NCBI GenBank assembly: GCA_023953695.1
Contig: JAMLJG010000007.1
Span: 1-64,000 of the forward strand
Length of the DNA: 64,000 nt
Reading direction: 5' to 3'
Origin: Kiritimatiellia bacterium
GTDB taxonomy: Bacteria; Verrucomicrobiota; Kiritimatiellia; CAIVKH01
Under the pieces are notes generated by a model. It saw only the letters and a list, made by a program, of their open reading frames with translations. It did not search any database and was not told where the DNA came from. Every line of letters begins with the position of its first letter. The first letter of the stretch is position 1. Below are positions 33,586-41,851 of this stretch, piece after piece. The translations under genes and the position numbers were made by a program.

Positions 33586-34230
33586 ATGAGTGCGCTTCCG
33601 GTACATAATCAACAGGGCAAGGCTGTCGGCGAGGTTCAAATTCCCGCAGCGTTGCTGGCGCCTGCGACAGCGAGCCAGTCTTTGGTGCAGGCCGTAGTGA
33701 CCCTTCGTGCGAATGCGCGAGCGGGCACGCACAGCACGAAGACGAAGGGCGATGTTGCGGGTAGTGGAAAGAAGCCTTGGCGGCAAAAGGGCACGGGTCG
33801 CGCTCGTGCGGGTTACCGTCAATCCCCTGTTTGGACGGGTGGTGGCGTAGTATTTGGTCCGAAGCCGCGCAGCTACGCTAAGGCGATGCCGCGTCAGAAG
33901 GCTGGTTTGGCGCTTCGCAAGGCGCTTACCGACAAGTTGGCATCGGATGGGGTTCGGGTGATTGACTCCCTCGCCATGGCTCAGCCCAAGACCAAGGATC
34001 TGGTCGCGATTTTGAAGGGTTTGAAGGTGGAGAGCGGTGCACTTTTGGTGACCGATGTGACGTCGCGCGAGTTGTTATTGGCCTCGCGCAATTTGGAGCG
34101 CGTGGCTGTGGTTCGCGCGTCGGACGTCAATCCGCTGCACGTTTTGAAGTATCCGTTCTTGGTGATTACGCGCGAGGGGTTGACCCGACTGCAGGATCGC
34201 CTAGGTGGTGGACAGGAGGCGGCCAAGTGA
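33586..34230 (+). CDS. rplD: 50S ribosomal protein L4
   Basis: The 214-residue protein has the exit-tunnel loop of L4, visible as [18 protein letters not shown] (about residues 60-78), and the following P-K-P-R-S-Y. In some bacteria L4 represses the S10 operon. Its stop overlaps the GTG start of rplW by four bases. Confidence 0.97.
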   Translation: MSALPVHNQQGKAVGEVQIPAALLAPATASQSLVQAVVTLRANARAGTHSTKTKGDVAGSGKKPWRQKGTGRARAGYRQSPVWTGGGVVFGPKPRSYAKAMPRQKAGLALRKALTDKLASDGVRVIDSLAMAQPKTKDLVAILKGLKVESGALLVTDVTSRELLLASRNLERVAVVRASDVNPLHVLKYPFLVITREGLTRLQDRLGGGQEAAK

Positions 34231-34511
34231 AATCTCCGGAACTGATTATTCGTCGCTTGAAGTTGACGGAAAAGGGCGCTGGCCTCACCGAGAGGCAGAA
34301 TCAGTATCTCTTCGAAGTGAGCCGCGACGCCAACAAGATTGAGATAAAGAGCGCAGTCGAAAAGTTGTTCAAAGTGGGTGTAACCAAAGTGAACACGATG
34401 ACGCGCGCGGGCAAGCCGAAGCGCAATCGGCGCGGTGGTGTGGGTTTTCGCCCGGACCGCAAGCGCGCGATTGTTACGCTAAAAGACGGCGACAAAATTG
34501 ATTTGACCTAG
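34227..34511 (+). CDS. rplW: 50S ribosomal protein L23
   Basis: A 94-residue L23 with a GTG start coupled to rplD. Typical marks are [29 protein letters not shown], and the basic loop M-T-R-A-G-K-P-K-R. It forms the docking site for trigger factor and SRP at the tunnel exit. Confidence 0.96.
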   Translation: MKSPELIIRRLKLTEKGAGLTERQNQYLFEVSRDANKIEIKSAVEKLFKVGVTKVNTMTRAGKPKRNRRGGVGFRPDRKRAIVTLKDGDKIDLT

Positions 34512-34521
34512 GAAATACGCC

Positions 34522-35349
34522 ATGCCGTTGAAATCACATCGTCCTCTTACGCCGTCGAGCCGTTATACGGAGCTGGCCGATTTTTCCGAATTGACGCGTG
34601 GAAAGCGCCCGGAAAAGAAGCTGGTTGTTGCGCAGAAATCGAAGGCTGGTCGCAATATGTATGGTCGTGTCACGGTTCGCCACCGCGGGGGAGGGCACAA
34701 GCGCTTTCTCCGGCTTATTGATTTCAAGCGCGACAAGCGCGATATTCCGGCGACTGTCACAGCGATTGAGTATGATCCGAATCGTTCGGCTCGCTTGGCG
34801 CTGCTCACCTACAAGGATGGCGAGAAGCGATACATCCTTGCGACGTTGAACATGAAGGTGGGGCAAGTTCTCGTGGCGGGTGCTTCTGTAGAGCCGACTG
34901 AAGGCAATGCGCTTCCATTGAATCGGATTCCCGCGGGCATGCCGGTTCACAATATTGAGCTTTATCCGGGCAAGGGCGCGCAATTGGTTCGCGGCGCTGG
35001 TGGCTCTGCGGAGATTATGGCGATTGAGGCTGGTTTTGCTCAGATTCGGTTGCCCTCTGGTGAGATCCGGCTTGTGCGCGAAAATTGCTTCGCGACTGTC
35101 GGTCAGGTTGGCAATTTGGAACATCAGAATATTTCGTTGGGCAAGGCCGGTCGCAAGCGCTGGCTGGGCATTCGCCCGACAGTCCGCGGTGTTGCGATGA
35201 ATCCGATTGACCACGTCATGGGAGGCGGCGAAGGTCGCAGCTCGGGTGGTGGTCATCCGCGTTCGCCGTGGGGCAAATTGGCCAAGGGCAAAAAGACGCG
35301 CGATCCACGCAAGACGAGTGATCGCTTTATTGTGCAGCGGAGGAAGTAA
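34522..35349 (+). CDS. rplB: 50S ribosomal protein L2
   Basis: The 275-residue L2 is complete, with [17 protein letters not shown] near residue 45 and the C-terminal [10 protein letters not shown] loop containing the conserved histidine near the peptidyl transferase centre. It is needed for subunit association and tRNA binding. Confidence 0.98.
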   Translation: MPLKSHRPLTPSSRYTELADFSELTRGKRPEKKLVVAQKSKAGRNMYGRVTVRHRGGGHKRFLRLIDFKRDKRDIPATVTAIEYDPNRSARLALLTYKDGEKRYILATLNMKVGQVLVAGASVEPTEGNALPLNRIPAGMPVHNIELYPGKGAQLVRGAGGSAEIMAIEAGFAQIRLPSGEIRLVRENCFATVGQVGNLEHQNISLGKAGRKRWLGIRPTVRGVAMNPIDHVMGGGEGRSSGGGHPRSPWGKLAKGKKTRDPRKTSDRFIVQRRK

Positions 35350-35352
35350 GTC

Positions 35353-35637
35353 ATGGGTCGTTCCATACGCAAGGGTCCTTATGTTGACGCCAAGCTGATG
35401 AAGAAGGTCGAACTGCTTGATCGCAGCGGCCAGAAGCGGCCCATTAAGACGTGGGCGCGTCGGTCGATGATTATTCCGGAGTTCATTGGGCACACATTTT
35501 CGGTGCACAACGGGAAAGTTTTCAATTCGGTTTTTGTGACGGAAAACATGGTGGGTCATCGGCTGGGCGAGTTTTCGCCGACGCGGACCTTCCGCAAACA
35601 TGGAGCGACTACGGACAAGACGGTTGCCCTCAAGTAG
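35353..35637 (+). CDS. rpsS: 30S ribosomal protein S19
   Basis: The 94-residue S19 has [26 protein letters not shown] and the [10 protein letters not shown] terminus. It forms a complex with S13 in the 30S head. In nearly all bacteria rplV follows directly; here a 531-base gene for an exported protein intervenes. Confidence 0.98.
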   Translation: MGRSIRKGPYVDAKLMKKVELLDRSGQKRPIKTWARRSMIIPEFIGHTFSVHNGKVFNSVFVTENMVGHRLGEFSPTRTFRKHGATTDKTVALK

Positions 35638-35665
35638 AGAGGCGGCGTCCTGAACCGGGCGGGCC

Positions 35666-36196
35666 ATGATCCGGGGCTGGCAGCGTGCGATGGGGTTGGC
35701 TGCGATGCTGATTGGCAGCGCGCATTACCTATCGTATGGTGCGGATCCGGTGCCAGCAGCTGAGGAGGCGGAGTTGCTTGCTCGGAGGTTGGTGGAAGAG
35801 AATTTAGAGCTGCAGGCAGATATCGCGCAACTGCGCGCGGAGCGGGATGGGCTGTTGGCCCGTTTGGCCGATGAGCAGTATGCGAGTGATCGCTTGCAGG
35901 TGGTGCCTGAGCGGCTGTCCGAAGTAGGGCAGGCGCAAGGGAGTGTTTCGTTGGCTGGCTGGAGCGTCCTCGAAGCAAATCGGGAATTGGGCCTGGTTGC
36001 AGTGAGGGCGGGGGCCCGTGACGGATTGCGGAGCGGCTTGATGCTCGCGGTGATTCGTGATGGAGGACTAGTCGCCCGCGTGAAGATTGTTGAGGTGCGC
36101 GAGCGGATCGCGGCTGGGCATATTGAAGCCTTGGCTGAGGGTCGGTTCCCGCAGGAAGGTGACCGGGTCGTCGTTTGGCGATCGCGGAGAGAATGA
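35666..36196 (+). CDS. Exported coiled-coil protein inserted between rpsS and rplV
   Basis: The product is not recognised as a named family. The 176 residues show an N-terminal signal-like segment (R-G-W-Q-R followed by a hydrophobic stretch to about residue 25, possible cleavage near S-Y-G-A), a Glu/Leu/Arg-rich coiled coil (about residues 32-78), and a C-terminal part predicted to be beta-rich, with V-L-E-A-N-R-E-L-G-L-V-A-V, D-G-L-R-S-G, V-I-R-D-G-G, V-K-I-V-E-V and E-G-D-R-V-V. That pattern resembles small secreted beta-domain proteins of PVC bacteria; this is an impression, not a match. The stop overlaps a possible upstream ATG of rplV, so it is embedded in the S10 operon and should be transcribed at ribosomal levels. 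Confidence 0.75.
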   Translation: MIRGWQRAMGLAAMLIGSAHYLSYGADPVPAAEEAELLARRLVEENLELQADIAQLRAERDGLLARLADEQYASDRLQVVPERLSEVGQAQGSVSLAGWSVLEANRELGLVAVRAGARDGLRSGLMLAVIRDGGLVARVKIVEVRERIAAGHIEALAEGRFPQEGDRVVVWRSRRE

Positions 36197-36204
36197 GGCG
36201 GATT

Positions 36205-36552
36205 ATGGAAGTTGAAGCAGTAAGTAAATATGTGCGGATGTCGCCCTCGAAGGCGCACGATTTAGCGCGTGCCATTCAGGGGCGACCGGCTGCAGAGGCA
36301 TTGCGAATTGCTGATTTCAATGCGCGCAAGGCGGGCGTTTTGTTGGGGAAGACGCTGCGTTCGGCCATTGCGAATGCGGAAAATAATGAAGGACTCTCCG
36401 TGGATCGTTTGATCGTCAAGCGAGCCGTCGTCGAGAAGGGGCCTCATATCAAGCGTTTTTGGCCGCGCGCCAGGGGTAGCGCCAGCCCAATTCTTCGCCG
36501 CACAAGCCATATTCGGATTGTGTTGACGGAGTCGAAAACAACTGGAAAATAG
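36205..36552 (+). CDS. rplV: 50S ribosomal protein L22
   Basis: A 115-residue L22. The start M-E-V-E-A-V-S-K-Y-V-R-M-S-P-S-K-A and the loop G-P-H-I-K-R-F-W-P-R-A-R-G-S-A that lines the exit tunnel identify it. The ATG at 36205 was chosen because L22 usually begins this way and GAGGCGG lies just upstream; an ATG at 36193 overlapping the previous stop is an alternative. Confidence 0.96.
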   Translation: MEVEAVSKYVRMSPSKAHDLARAIQGRPAAEALRIADFNARKAGVLLGKTLRSAIANAENNEGLSVDRLIVKRAVVEKGPHIKRFWPRARGSASPILRRTSHIRIVLTESKTTGK

Positions 36553-36584
36553 AACAATTTCTTCGGGAAATAAGGAGCACTCGC

Positions 36585-37244
36585 TTGGGACAGAAAGTAA
36601 ATCCGACGGGCTTTCGAGTATCCGTCACTAAGAATTGGCGTTCGCGCTGGTTCGCCGACAAGAAGAGCTTCGGCACGCTGTTGCATGAAGACAACAAAAT
36701 TCGCGACCTGGTCAAAGAGCGCCTGAAGGACGCCGCCGTGTCAGAAATTCTGATTGAGCGCTATGCCAATCGCGCGCGCGTTTCGGTTTTCACCGCGCGT
36801 CCGGGCATTGTCATTGGCCGCAAGGGTGCGGAGCTGGAGAAGCTGCGCGCAGATCTCGCCAAGACCACCGGCAAAGAGATCTATGTGGAAATCAAGGAAA
36901 TCAAGGACCCGGACTGCAATGCGCAGTTGGTGGCTGAGAATATTGCGCTTCAGCTCGAGCGCCGCGTTTCCTTCCGTCGCGCATTGAAGCGCTCTGTTCA
37001 GATGGCGATGGAATTGGGTGCGCAGGGTATCCGCGTGCACTCCTCGGGCCGCTTGGGCGGTTCTGAGTTGGCTCGTCGCGAAGGGTATCGCGAGGGTAAA
37101 GTTCCTCTACACACGTTGCGCGCGAATGTGCAGTACGGCTTTGCCGAGGCCAATACGATGGCGGGCAAGATCGGAATCAAGGTGTGGATTTGCAAGGCGC
37201 CGGAAGCACCGGTAAAGGAGGCCAGCCGTGCCGCTTATGCCTAA
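36585..37244 (+). CDS. rpsC: 30S ribosomal protein S3
   Basis: The 219-residue S3 begins [11 protein letters not shown] and has the KH domain [10 protein letters not shown] and the [17 protein letters not shown] segment. It guards the mRNA entry site. The start codon is TTG, preceded by AAGGAG. The end overlaps the GTG start of rplP by 17 bases. Confidence 0.98.
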   Translation: MGQKVNPTGFRVSVTKNWRSRWFADKKSFGTLLHEDNKIRDLVKERLKDAAVSEILIERYANRARVSVFTARPGIVIGRKGAELEKLRADLAKTTGKEIYVEIKEIKDPDCNAQLVAENIALQLERRVSFRRALKRSVQMAMELGAQGIRVHSSGRLGGSELARREGYREGKVPLHTLRANVQYGFAEANTMAGKIGIKVWICKAPEAPVKEASRAAYA

Positions 37245-37644
37245 ACGCGTTAAGTTCCGCAAGCAACAGCGCGGAAATCGCAAGGGATTCGCTCAGTCTG
37301 GCAATTCGCTGGCGTTTGGTGAGTACGGTTTGCAGTCCATGGGGCGCGCATGGATTACGAACATTCAATTAGAAGCTTGCCGTGTGGCGGTCAGTCGCTC
37401 CATGAAGCGCAAAGGGAAGCTTTGGCTCCGTGTATTCCCGGACAAGCCGTATACCAAGAAGCCCCTTGAGGTGCGTCAGGGAAAAGGTAAGGGACCAGTC
37501 GAGGGTTGGGTGGCTGTTGTTCGACCAGGGCGAATGCTGTTTGAGATGGATGGCGTTCCCGAGGCGGTGGCCCGCGAGGCGTTGCGTTTGGCGGCGAGCA
37601 AGTTGCCGATTCGCACGAAGTTCGTTCAGCGCCACACCTCGTAG
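37228..37644 (+). CDS. rplP: 50S ribosomal protein L16
   Basis: A 138-residue L16 with [20 protein letters not shown], and the [18 protein letters not shown] segment near the A-site tRNA. GTG at 37228 yields the usual M-P-L-M-P-K-R start; an ATG nine bases downstream is possible. Confidence 0.97.
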   Translation: MPLMPKRVKFRKQQRGNRKGFAQSGNSLAFGEYGLQSMGRAWITNIQLEACRVAVSRSMKRKGKLWLRVFPDKPYTKKPLEVRQGKGKGPVEGWVAVVRPGRMLFEMDGVPEAVAREALRLAASKLPIRTKFVQRHTS

Positions 37645-37659
37645 GAAGGCGGGATTTTT

Positions 37660-37863
37660 ATGAAGGTATCGGAAATTAGAGAACTTACGGAAGCCGAGTT
37701 GCGGCAGAAGTTGAGCGATGCGCGCCAAGAGTTGTTTAACCTGCGGGTTCAACAATCCTCCGGTCGGCTGGAAAAGCCTTCTCGCGTTGGCGCGCTCAAG
37801 CGCGATATTGCTCGCATCAATACGGTCATCCGGCAACAGGCCCTGGCCAAGAGGACGGCATGA
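37660..37863 (+). CDS. rpmC: 50S ribosomal protein L29
   Basis: This small helical protein of 67 residues has the L29 layout: K-V-S-E-I-R-E-L-T at the N-terminus, L-F-N-L-R-V-Q-Q, and R-I-N-T-V-I-R-Q near the end. It lies next to L23 at the tunnel exit. Its stop overlaps the rpsQ ATG by four bases. Confidence 0.96.
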   Translation: MKVSEIRELTEAELRQKLSDARQELFNLRVQQSSGRLEKPSRVGALKRDIARINTVIRQQALAKRTA

Positions 37864-38129
37864 GCGAGCAGGTTAAACATCACAAGCGCAAGGGGCGCAA
37901 GGGGACGGTTGTCAGCGACAAGGCGGACAAGACGATTGTCGTGAGTGTTTCCCGGCGCATTCGGCATGCGGTGTATGGAAAAGAGATCACGGTGAGCCGA
38001 AAATATCATGCTCACGATGAAAACGGGGAAGCGAAGCTGGGCGATACCGTTCGAATTGAGGAGTGCCGCCCGATGAGTCGGCTGAAGCGCTGGCGCCTGG
38101 TCGAGGTGATTGCGCGAGCCAGCAAGTAG
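37860..38129 (+). CDS. rpsQ: 30S ribosomal protein S17
   Basis: An 89-residue S17: [19 protein letters not shown], then K-Y-H-A-H-D-E and the [11 protein letters not shown] segment. It is a primary 16S rRNA-binding protein of the 30S body. Start ATG overlaps the rpmC stop (ATGA). Confidence 0.97.
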   Translation: MSEQVKHHKRKGRKGTVVSDKADKTIVVSVSRRIRHAVYGKEITVSRKYHAHDENGEAKLGDTVRIEECRPMSRLKRWRLVEVIARASK

Positions 38130-38146
38130 TCGCGAGGTAAACGGAT

Positions 38147-38512
38147 ATGATTACGCAAGAAACACGGCTAGATGCTGCGGACAACAGTGGGGCGAAATCT
38201 CTACAGTGTATCCACATCCTCGGGCAACATCGCAGTTTTGCCCACATTGGGGACGTGATTAAGGTCTCTGTGAAGGATGCTATCCCGACCGGAATGGTCA
38301 AAAAGGGAGAGGTGCATGATGCCGTCATTGTGCGGACGAAGCAGGTGATTCGCCGCGCAGATGGGTCGCAGATTCGCTTTGATCGCAACGCAGCGGTCAT
38401 TGTGGATGCAGATCGCAATCCGAAGGGGACCCGTATCTTCGGTCCTGTTGCGCGTGAGTTGCGCGAGCGCAACTATATGAAAATAATTTCGCTTGCACCG
38501 GAGGTGGTCTGA
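38147..38512 (+). CDS. rplN: 50S ribosomal protein L14
   Basis: A 121-residue L14 that starts [17 protein letters not shown]. The [10 protein letters not shown] and [13 protein letters not shown] segments are also typical. It contacts 16S rRNA in an inter-subunit bridge. One base is shared with the rplX ATG. Confidence 0.98.
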   Translation: MITQETRLDAADNSGAKSLQCIHILGQHRSFAHIGDVIKVSVKDAIPTGMVKKGEVHDAVIVRTKQVIRRADGSQIRFDRNAAVIVDADRNPKGTRIFGPVARELRERNYMKIISLAPEVV

Positions 38513-38787
38513 TGAGCCGGGTTAAACACATCAAGCGCGATGACATTGTCTATGTTCGTTCGGGTGAGCACAAGGGGCGGACAGGAAAGGTTCTCCGCGT
38601 GAATGCGGCGGATCGAGTGGCCTTGGTTGAGGGGATCAACCATGTGAAGCGCCACATGCGCAAGACGCAGGATAATCCGCAGGGTGGGATTTTGGAACGC
38701 GAGGCCGCGCTTCCGATCTCGAAGCTGGTCCGATTTGAAGAGGGCCGCGCCAAGAAGACGGGCAAGAAGTCGGCGGCGAAGGCCTAA
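38512..38787 (+). CDS. rplX: 50S ribosomal protein L24
   Basis: A 91-residue KOW-domain protein: V-K-H-I-K-R-D-D, G-E-H-K-G-R-T-G-K-V-L-R-V, and N-H-V-K-R-H-M-R-K-T. It starts 50S assembly by binding the 5' domain of 23S rRNA. The last 15 residues form a lysine/alanine-rich tail. Confidence 0.97.
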   Translation: MSRVKHIKRDDIVYVRSGEHKGRTGKVLRVNAADRVALVEGINHVKRHMRKTQDNPQGGILEREAALPISKLVRFEEGRAKKTGKKSAAKA

Positions 38788-38806
38788 CCGATTGGGAACA
38801 AGAATT

Positions 38807-39346
38807 ATGTCAATGTTGCAGGATAAATATCGCAAAGAGATAGCGCCGCAGCTCCAGAAGAGCCGGGGCTATGAGAATGTGCTTCAGATTCCACGCCTGA
38901 CGAAGGTGGTCGTGAATATGGGGATCAATTCGCAGGTGGACAAAGACACCTTCAAGGTACTCGTTGAGGATCTCGGTCGCATCACGGGGCAGCGCGCCCA
39001 GGTTACGCGATCCACCAAGAGCGTCGCCAACTTCAAGTTGCGCGAAGGGCAGCCGGTCGGTGCGCGGGTTACCCTGCGCGGCGCACGAATGTATGAGTTC
39101 TTGGAGCGCATGATCAACGCGGCCTTACCCCGCATTCGCGACTTTCGCGGAATTTCGCCGCGCGGGTTCGATGGGCGGGGATCCTATTCGATGGGTTTGA
39201 AAGAACAGACAATTTTTCCCGAAATTGACCCCGATCAGGTCAAAAAAGTGCAGGGGATGGACATTACATTGGTGACCACGGCCAAGACCAATGAGGAAGC
39301 GCGCGAACTGCTCAAAGCACTGGGCATGCCGTTCGCCGCAAACTAG
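38807..39346 (+). CDS. rplE: 50S ribosomal protein L5
   Basis: The 179-residue L5 contains L-Q-D-K-Y-R-K-E-I, R-L-T-K-V-V-V-N-M-G-I, the G-Q-R-A-Q-V-T-R-S-T-K-S 5S rRNA-binding segment and F-R-G-I-S-P-R-G-F-D-G-R-G. The frame is open back to 38684 inside rplX; the ATG at 38807 matches the family start. Confidence 0.98.
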   Translation: MSMLQDKYRKEIAPQLQKSRGYENVLQIPRLTKVVVNMGINSQVDKDTFKVLVEDLGRITGQRAQVTRSTKSVANFKLREGQPVGARVTLRGARMYEFLERMINAALPRIRDFRGISPRGFDGRGSYSMGLKEQTIFPEIDPDQVKKVQGMDITLVTTAKTNEEARELLKALGMPFAAN

Positions 39347-39373
39347 GCCGCGTAGAAGGTTGGAGGAACGTCC

Positions 39374-39559
39374 TTGGCTAAAATTTCCTGGATGGTGAAA
39401 GCGTCGCGCACGCCGAAATACTCGGCGCGGGCATACCACCGCTGCAAAAACTGCGGCCGTCGGCGTGGCTATATGCGCAAGTTTCAAATGTGCCGAATCT
39501 GCTTCCGCGAGATGGCTTCGCAGGGGAAGATTCCGGGTGTGGTCAAGGCGAGTTGGTAG
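39374..39559 (+). CDS. rpsZ: 30S ribosomal protein S14, zinc type
   Basis: The 61-residue short form has a complete zinc ribbon: C-K-N-C-G at about residues 24-28 and C-R-I-C-F at 40-44. The end [14 protein letters not shown] is standard. It starts with TTG, preceded by GGAGG. S14 completes the 30S head near S3 and S10. Confidence 0.97.
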   Translation: MAKISWMVKASRTPKYSARAYHRCKNCGRRRGYMRKFQMCRICFREMASQGKIPGVVKASW

Positions 39560-39570
39560 GACGGTAATTC

Positions 39571-39969
39571 ATGAGCTTGAGCGATCCTGTTTCCGATATG
39601 TTGACCCGCATCCGCAATGCAACCCGCGCTGGCGCACGTGACGTCGCCATGCCGCATTCCCGCCTGAAGGGCGAGATTGCGCGCATCTTGAAGAGCGAGG
39701 GTTACATCACAGACTTCGAGTCTGATAAAGAGGGTGTGCGCAAGACCTTGCGCCTGCACCTTCGCTATCGCGGCGCGGATTTCTCTGTGATTCGCGGGCT
39801 GCGTCGTGTGAGCAAGCCTGGTCTCCGCCGCTATGTGCCGCTGGAGGAGATGCCCCGCGTTGTCGGCGGCACGGGTATTGCGATTCTCAGCACGTCCCGC
39901 GGTGTTCTCACGGACCGCGAAGCTCGCAAGGCGGGCGTGGGCGGCGAAGTTCTCTGTTACGTTTGGTGA
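39571..39969 (+). CDS. rpsH: 30S ribosomal protein S8
   Basis: The 132-residue S8 begins S-L-S-D-P-V-S-D-M-L-T-R-I-R-N-A and ends with the G-I-A-I-L-S-T-S-R-G-V-L-T-D-R-E-A-R block. It is a key 16S rRNA binder and in many bacteria the translational repressor of the spc operon. Confidence 0.98.
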   Translation: MSLSDPVSDMLTRIRNATRAGARDVAMPHSRLKGEIARILKSEGYITDFESDKEGVRKTLRLHLRYRGADFSVIRGLRRVSKPGLRRYVPLEEMPRVVGGTGIAILSTSRGVLTDREARKAGVGGEVLCYVW

Positions 39970-39973
39970 ATCT

Positions 39974-40510
39974 ATGTCACGAATTGGCAAAAAACCTGTA
40001 GAAGTTTTGAAGGGGGTCACCCTCTCGATTGAGGGGGCTCTGATCAAGGGCAAGAGTGCGGCTGGCGAACTGGCAGTTCGAATACCGGCGGGCATCGCGG
40101 TGAAGATTGAGGGCAACGAAATTCTCATCTCGGCGACGCGCGAAGACAAGGTGGTCAACGCGATGCACGGCACGACGCGCAGCTTGATTGCAAATATGGT
40201 CAAGGGATTGGCGACTCCGTATGTCAAGGAGTTGGAGATTCAGGGCGTCGGCTTCCGCGCGCAGCAGCAGGGTCAGAAGCTCGTTCTTGCATTGGGCTTC
40301 TCGCATCCGATCAATTTTGAGGTTCCGGCAGGCGTTGTGGCCAAGGTTTCCGACGGCACTACAATTACACTGACGAGTGTGGACAAGCATTTGGTTGGCG
40401 AAACAGCGGCGCGGATTCGCTCGTACTTCCCGGCGGAGCCCTACAAGGGCAAGGGTGTCCGATACAAGGGTGAGCATGTGCGGCGCAAAGCGGGTAAGGC
40501 GGTGGCTTAA
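39974..40510 (+). CDS. rplF: 50S ribosomal protein L6
   Basis: The 178-residue L6 reads S-R-I-G-K-K-P-V at its start and carries two similar domains. The C-terminal Y-K-G-K-G-V-R-Y-K-G-E-H-V-R-R-K-A-G-K segment contacts the sarcin-ricin loop. The ATG at 39974 was chosen; the frame upstream of it is inside rpsH. Confidence 0.98.
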   Translation: MSRIGKKPVEVLKGVTLSIEGALIKGKSAAGELAVRIPAGIAVKIEGNEILISATREDKVVNAMHGTTRSLIANMVKGLATPYVKELEIQGVGFRAQQQGQKLVLALGFSHPINFEVPAGVVAKVSDGTTITLTSVDKHLVGETAARIRSYFPAEPYKGKGVRYKGEHVRRKAGKAVA

Positions 40511-40512
40511 TC

Positions 40513-40872
40513 ATGAGAGTTGTAACCAAGAAAGACTATCGGAAGCGGCGACATGTGCGCCTGCGCCAGCGCATGGCTGGAACGGCGACTCGTCCGCGGA
40601 TGAGTGTGTTTGTTTCGAACAAGCACTTCTACATCCAGTTCATAGATGACGCGGCGTCTTCAACGCTGGCGCAGGTTTCGACGCAGAACGAAGCGTTCGG
40701 AGATTCCGTGCGAAACAATCTGGAAACGGCGCGAAAGTTGGGCGAGTTGGCTGCCCGCGTCGCCGCGGACAAAGGGATAACAGAAGTGGTGTTCGACCGC
40801 GGCGGGTTTGCCTACGGCGGACGAGTCAAGGTTTTGGCGGAGGCGGCGCGCGAGGCCGGCCTTAAGTTTTAG
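40513..40872 (+). CDS. rplR: 50S ribosomal protein L18
   Basis: A 119-residue L18 with K-K-D-Y-R-K-R-R-H-V-R-L-R-Q-R, R-P-R-M-S-V-F-V-S-N-K-H-F-Y-I-Q, and V-F-D-R-G-G-F-A-Y-G-G-R-V-K. It carries 5S rRNA into the large subunit together with L5. Confidence 0.98.
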   Translation: MRVVTKKDYRKRRHVRLRQRMAGTATRPRMSVFVSNKHFYIQFIDDAASSTLAQVSTQNEAFGDSVRNNLETARKLGELAARVAADKGITEVVFDRGGFAYGGRVKVLAEAAREAGLKF

Positions 40873-40881
40873 CGGAGGCAC

Positions 40882-41382
40882 ATGAGAGATAAAGATTCAA
40901 ACAGTGCGGGAAAGAGCGGCTTTGACGAGCGCGTTGTTCACATTAACCGCAGCTCAAAAGTTGTCAAAGGCGGTCGCCGCTTTAGCTTCAGCGCATTGGT
41001 GGTCGTAGGGGATCGCGAAGGGCGTGTCGGTTTTGCGTTAGGCAAGGCCAATGAGGTTTCGGATGCGATTCGCAAAGGCACGGAACTGGCTCGGCGCGGT
41101 ATGTTTAAGGTCACCATGAAAGATCGCACCATTCCGCACGAGGCGATTTCTCGCTTCAGTGGTGCGAAGGTGTTTATGCGCCCCGCATCGCCTGGTACGG
41201 GCGTGATCGCCGGTGGCGGCATGCGCGCGGTATTGGAACTGGCGGGCATTCGCGACGTTTTGGCGAAATCCATGGGCAGCACGAATCCGTTGAATGTGGT
41301 GCGCGCCACAGTCAAGGCGCTGCAAAGTCTGCAATCGCGCGAAGAAATTCTAGCGCTGCGCCGCGATGGCTCGGCTGCCTGA
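40882..41382 (+). CDS. rpsE: 30S ribosomal protein S5
   Basis: The 166-residue S5 shows [24 protein letters not shown] at the N-terminal domain and the [17 protein letters not shown] block. It takes part in decoding accuracy. rplO follows after 11 bases; the rpmD gene that normally lies between rpsE and rplO is absent. Confidence 0.98.
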   Translation: MRDKDSNSAGKSGFDERVVHINRSSKVVKGGRRFSFSALVVVGDREGRVGFALGKANEVSDAIRKGTELARRGMFKVTMKDRTIPHEAISRFSGAKVFMRPASPGTGVIAGGGMRAVLELAGIRDVLAKSMGSTNPLNVVRATVKALQSLQSREEILALRRDGSAA

Positions 41383-41393
41383 TAGGTGAATCT

Positions 41394-41837
41394 ATGAATC
41401 TTCACACTCTCAAGAATCGTCCCGGCGCCATTCGCTCGAAGAAGCGAGTGGGCGCGGGTGAATCGTCGGGTCACGGCAAAACGTCGGGACGCGGGCATAA
41501 GGGTCAATACGGCCGCTCGGGTCACAAGTTCAAGGCCGTTTTCGAGGGCGGCCAGATGCAACTCATTCGCCGCATTCCAAAGCGTGGTTTCACGCAGGCG
41601 ATGAAGGTGATCTATACGGCGGTCAATTTGGATCAGTTGCAGCGCTTTGAGGCTGGCTCCACGGTGACGCCGGACACCTTTGCTCAGGCGGGTTTGGCGT
41701 CGGGTAAGAAGGCGCGCATTAAAGTTTTGGGTGGCGGCCAAATTGACCGCGCACTCCAGGTCAAGGCGCATGCGTTCAGCGCGTCCGCGATGTCCAAGAT
41801 TGAAGCGGCGGGCGGCTCCTGCGAAGTGCTCGCCTAG
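41394..41837 (+). CDS. rplO: 50S ribosomal protein L15
   Basis: A 147-residue L15 with the basic, glycine-rich N-terminal arm (R-V-G-A-G-E-S-S-G-H-G-K-T-S-G-R-G-H-K-G) and the F-E-G-G-Q-M-Q-L-I-R-R-I-P-K-R-G-F segment. It bridges several 23S rRNA domains late in assembly. Confidence 0.98.
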   Translation: MNLHTLKNRPGAIRSKKRVGAGESSGHGKTSGRGHKGQYGRSGHKFKAVFEGGQMQLIRRIPKRGFTQAMKVIYTAVNLDQLQRFEAGSTVTPDTFAQAGLASGKKARIKVLGGGQIDRALQVKAHAFSASAMSKIEAAGGSCEVLA

Positions 41838-41851
41838 AGCGGAAGTTACAG

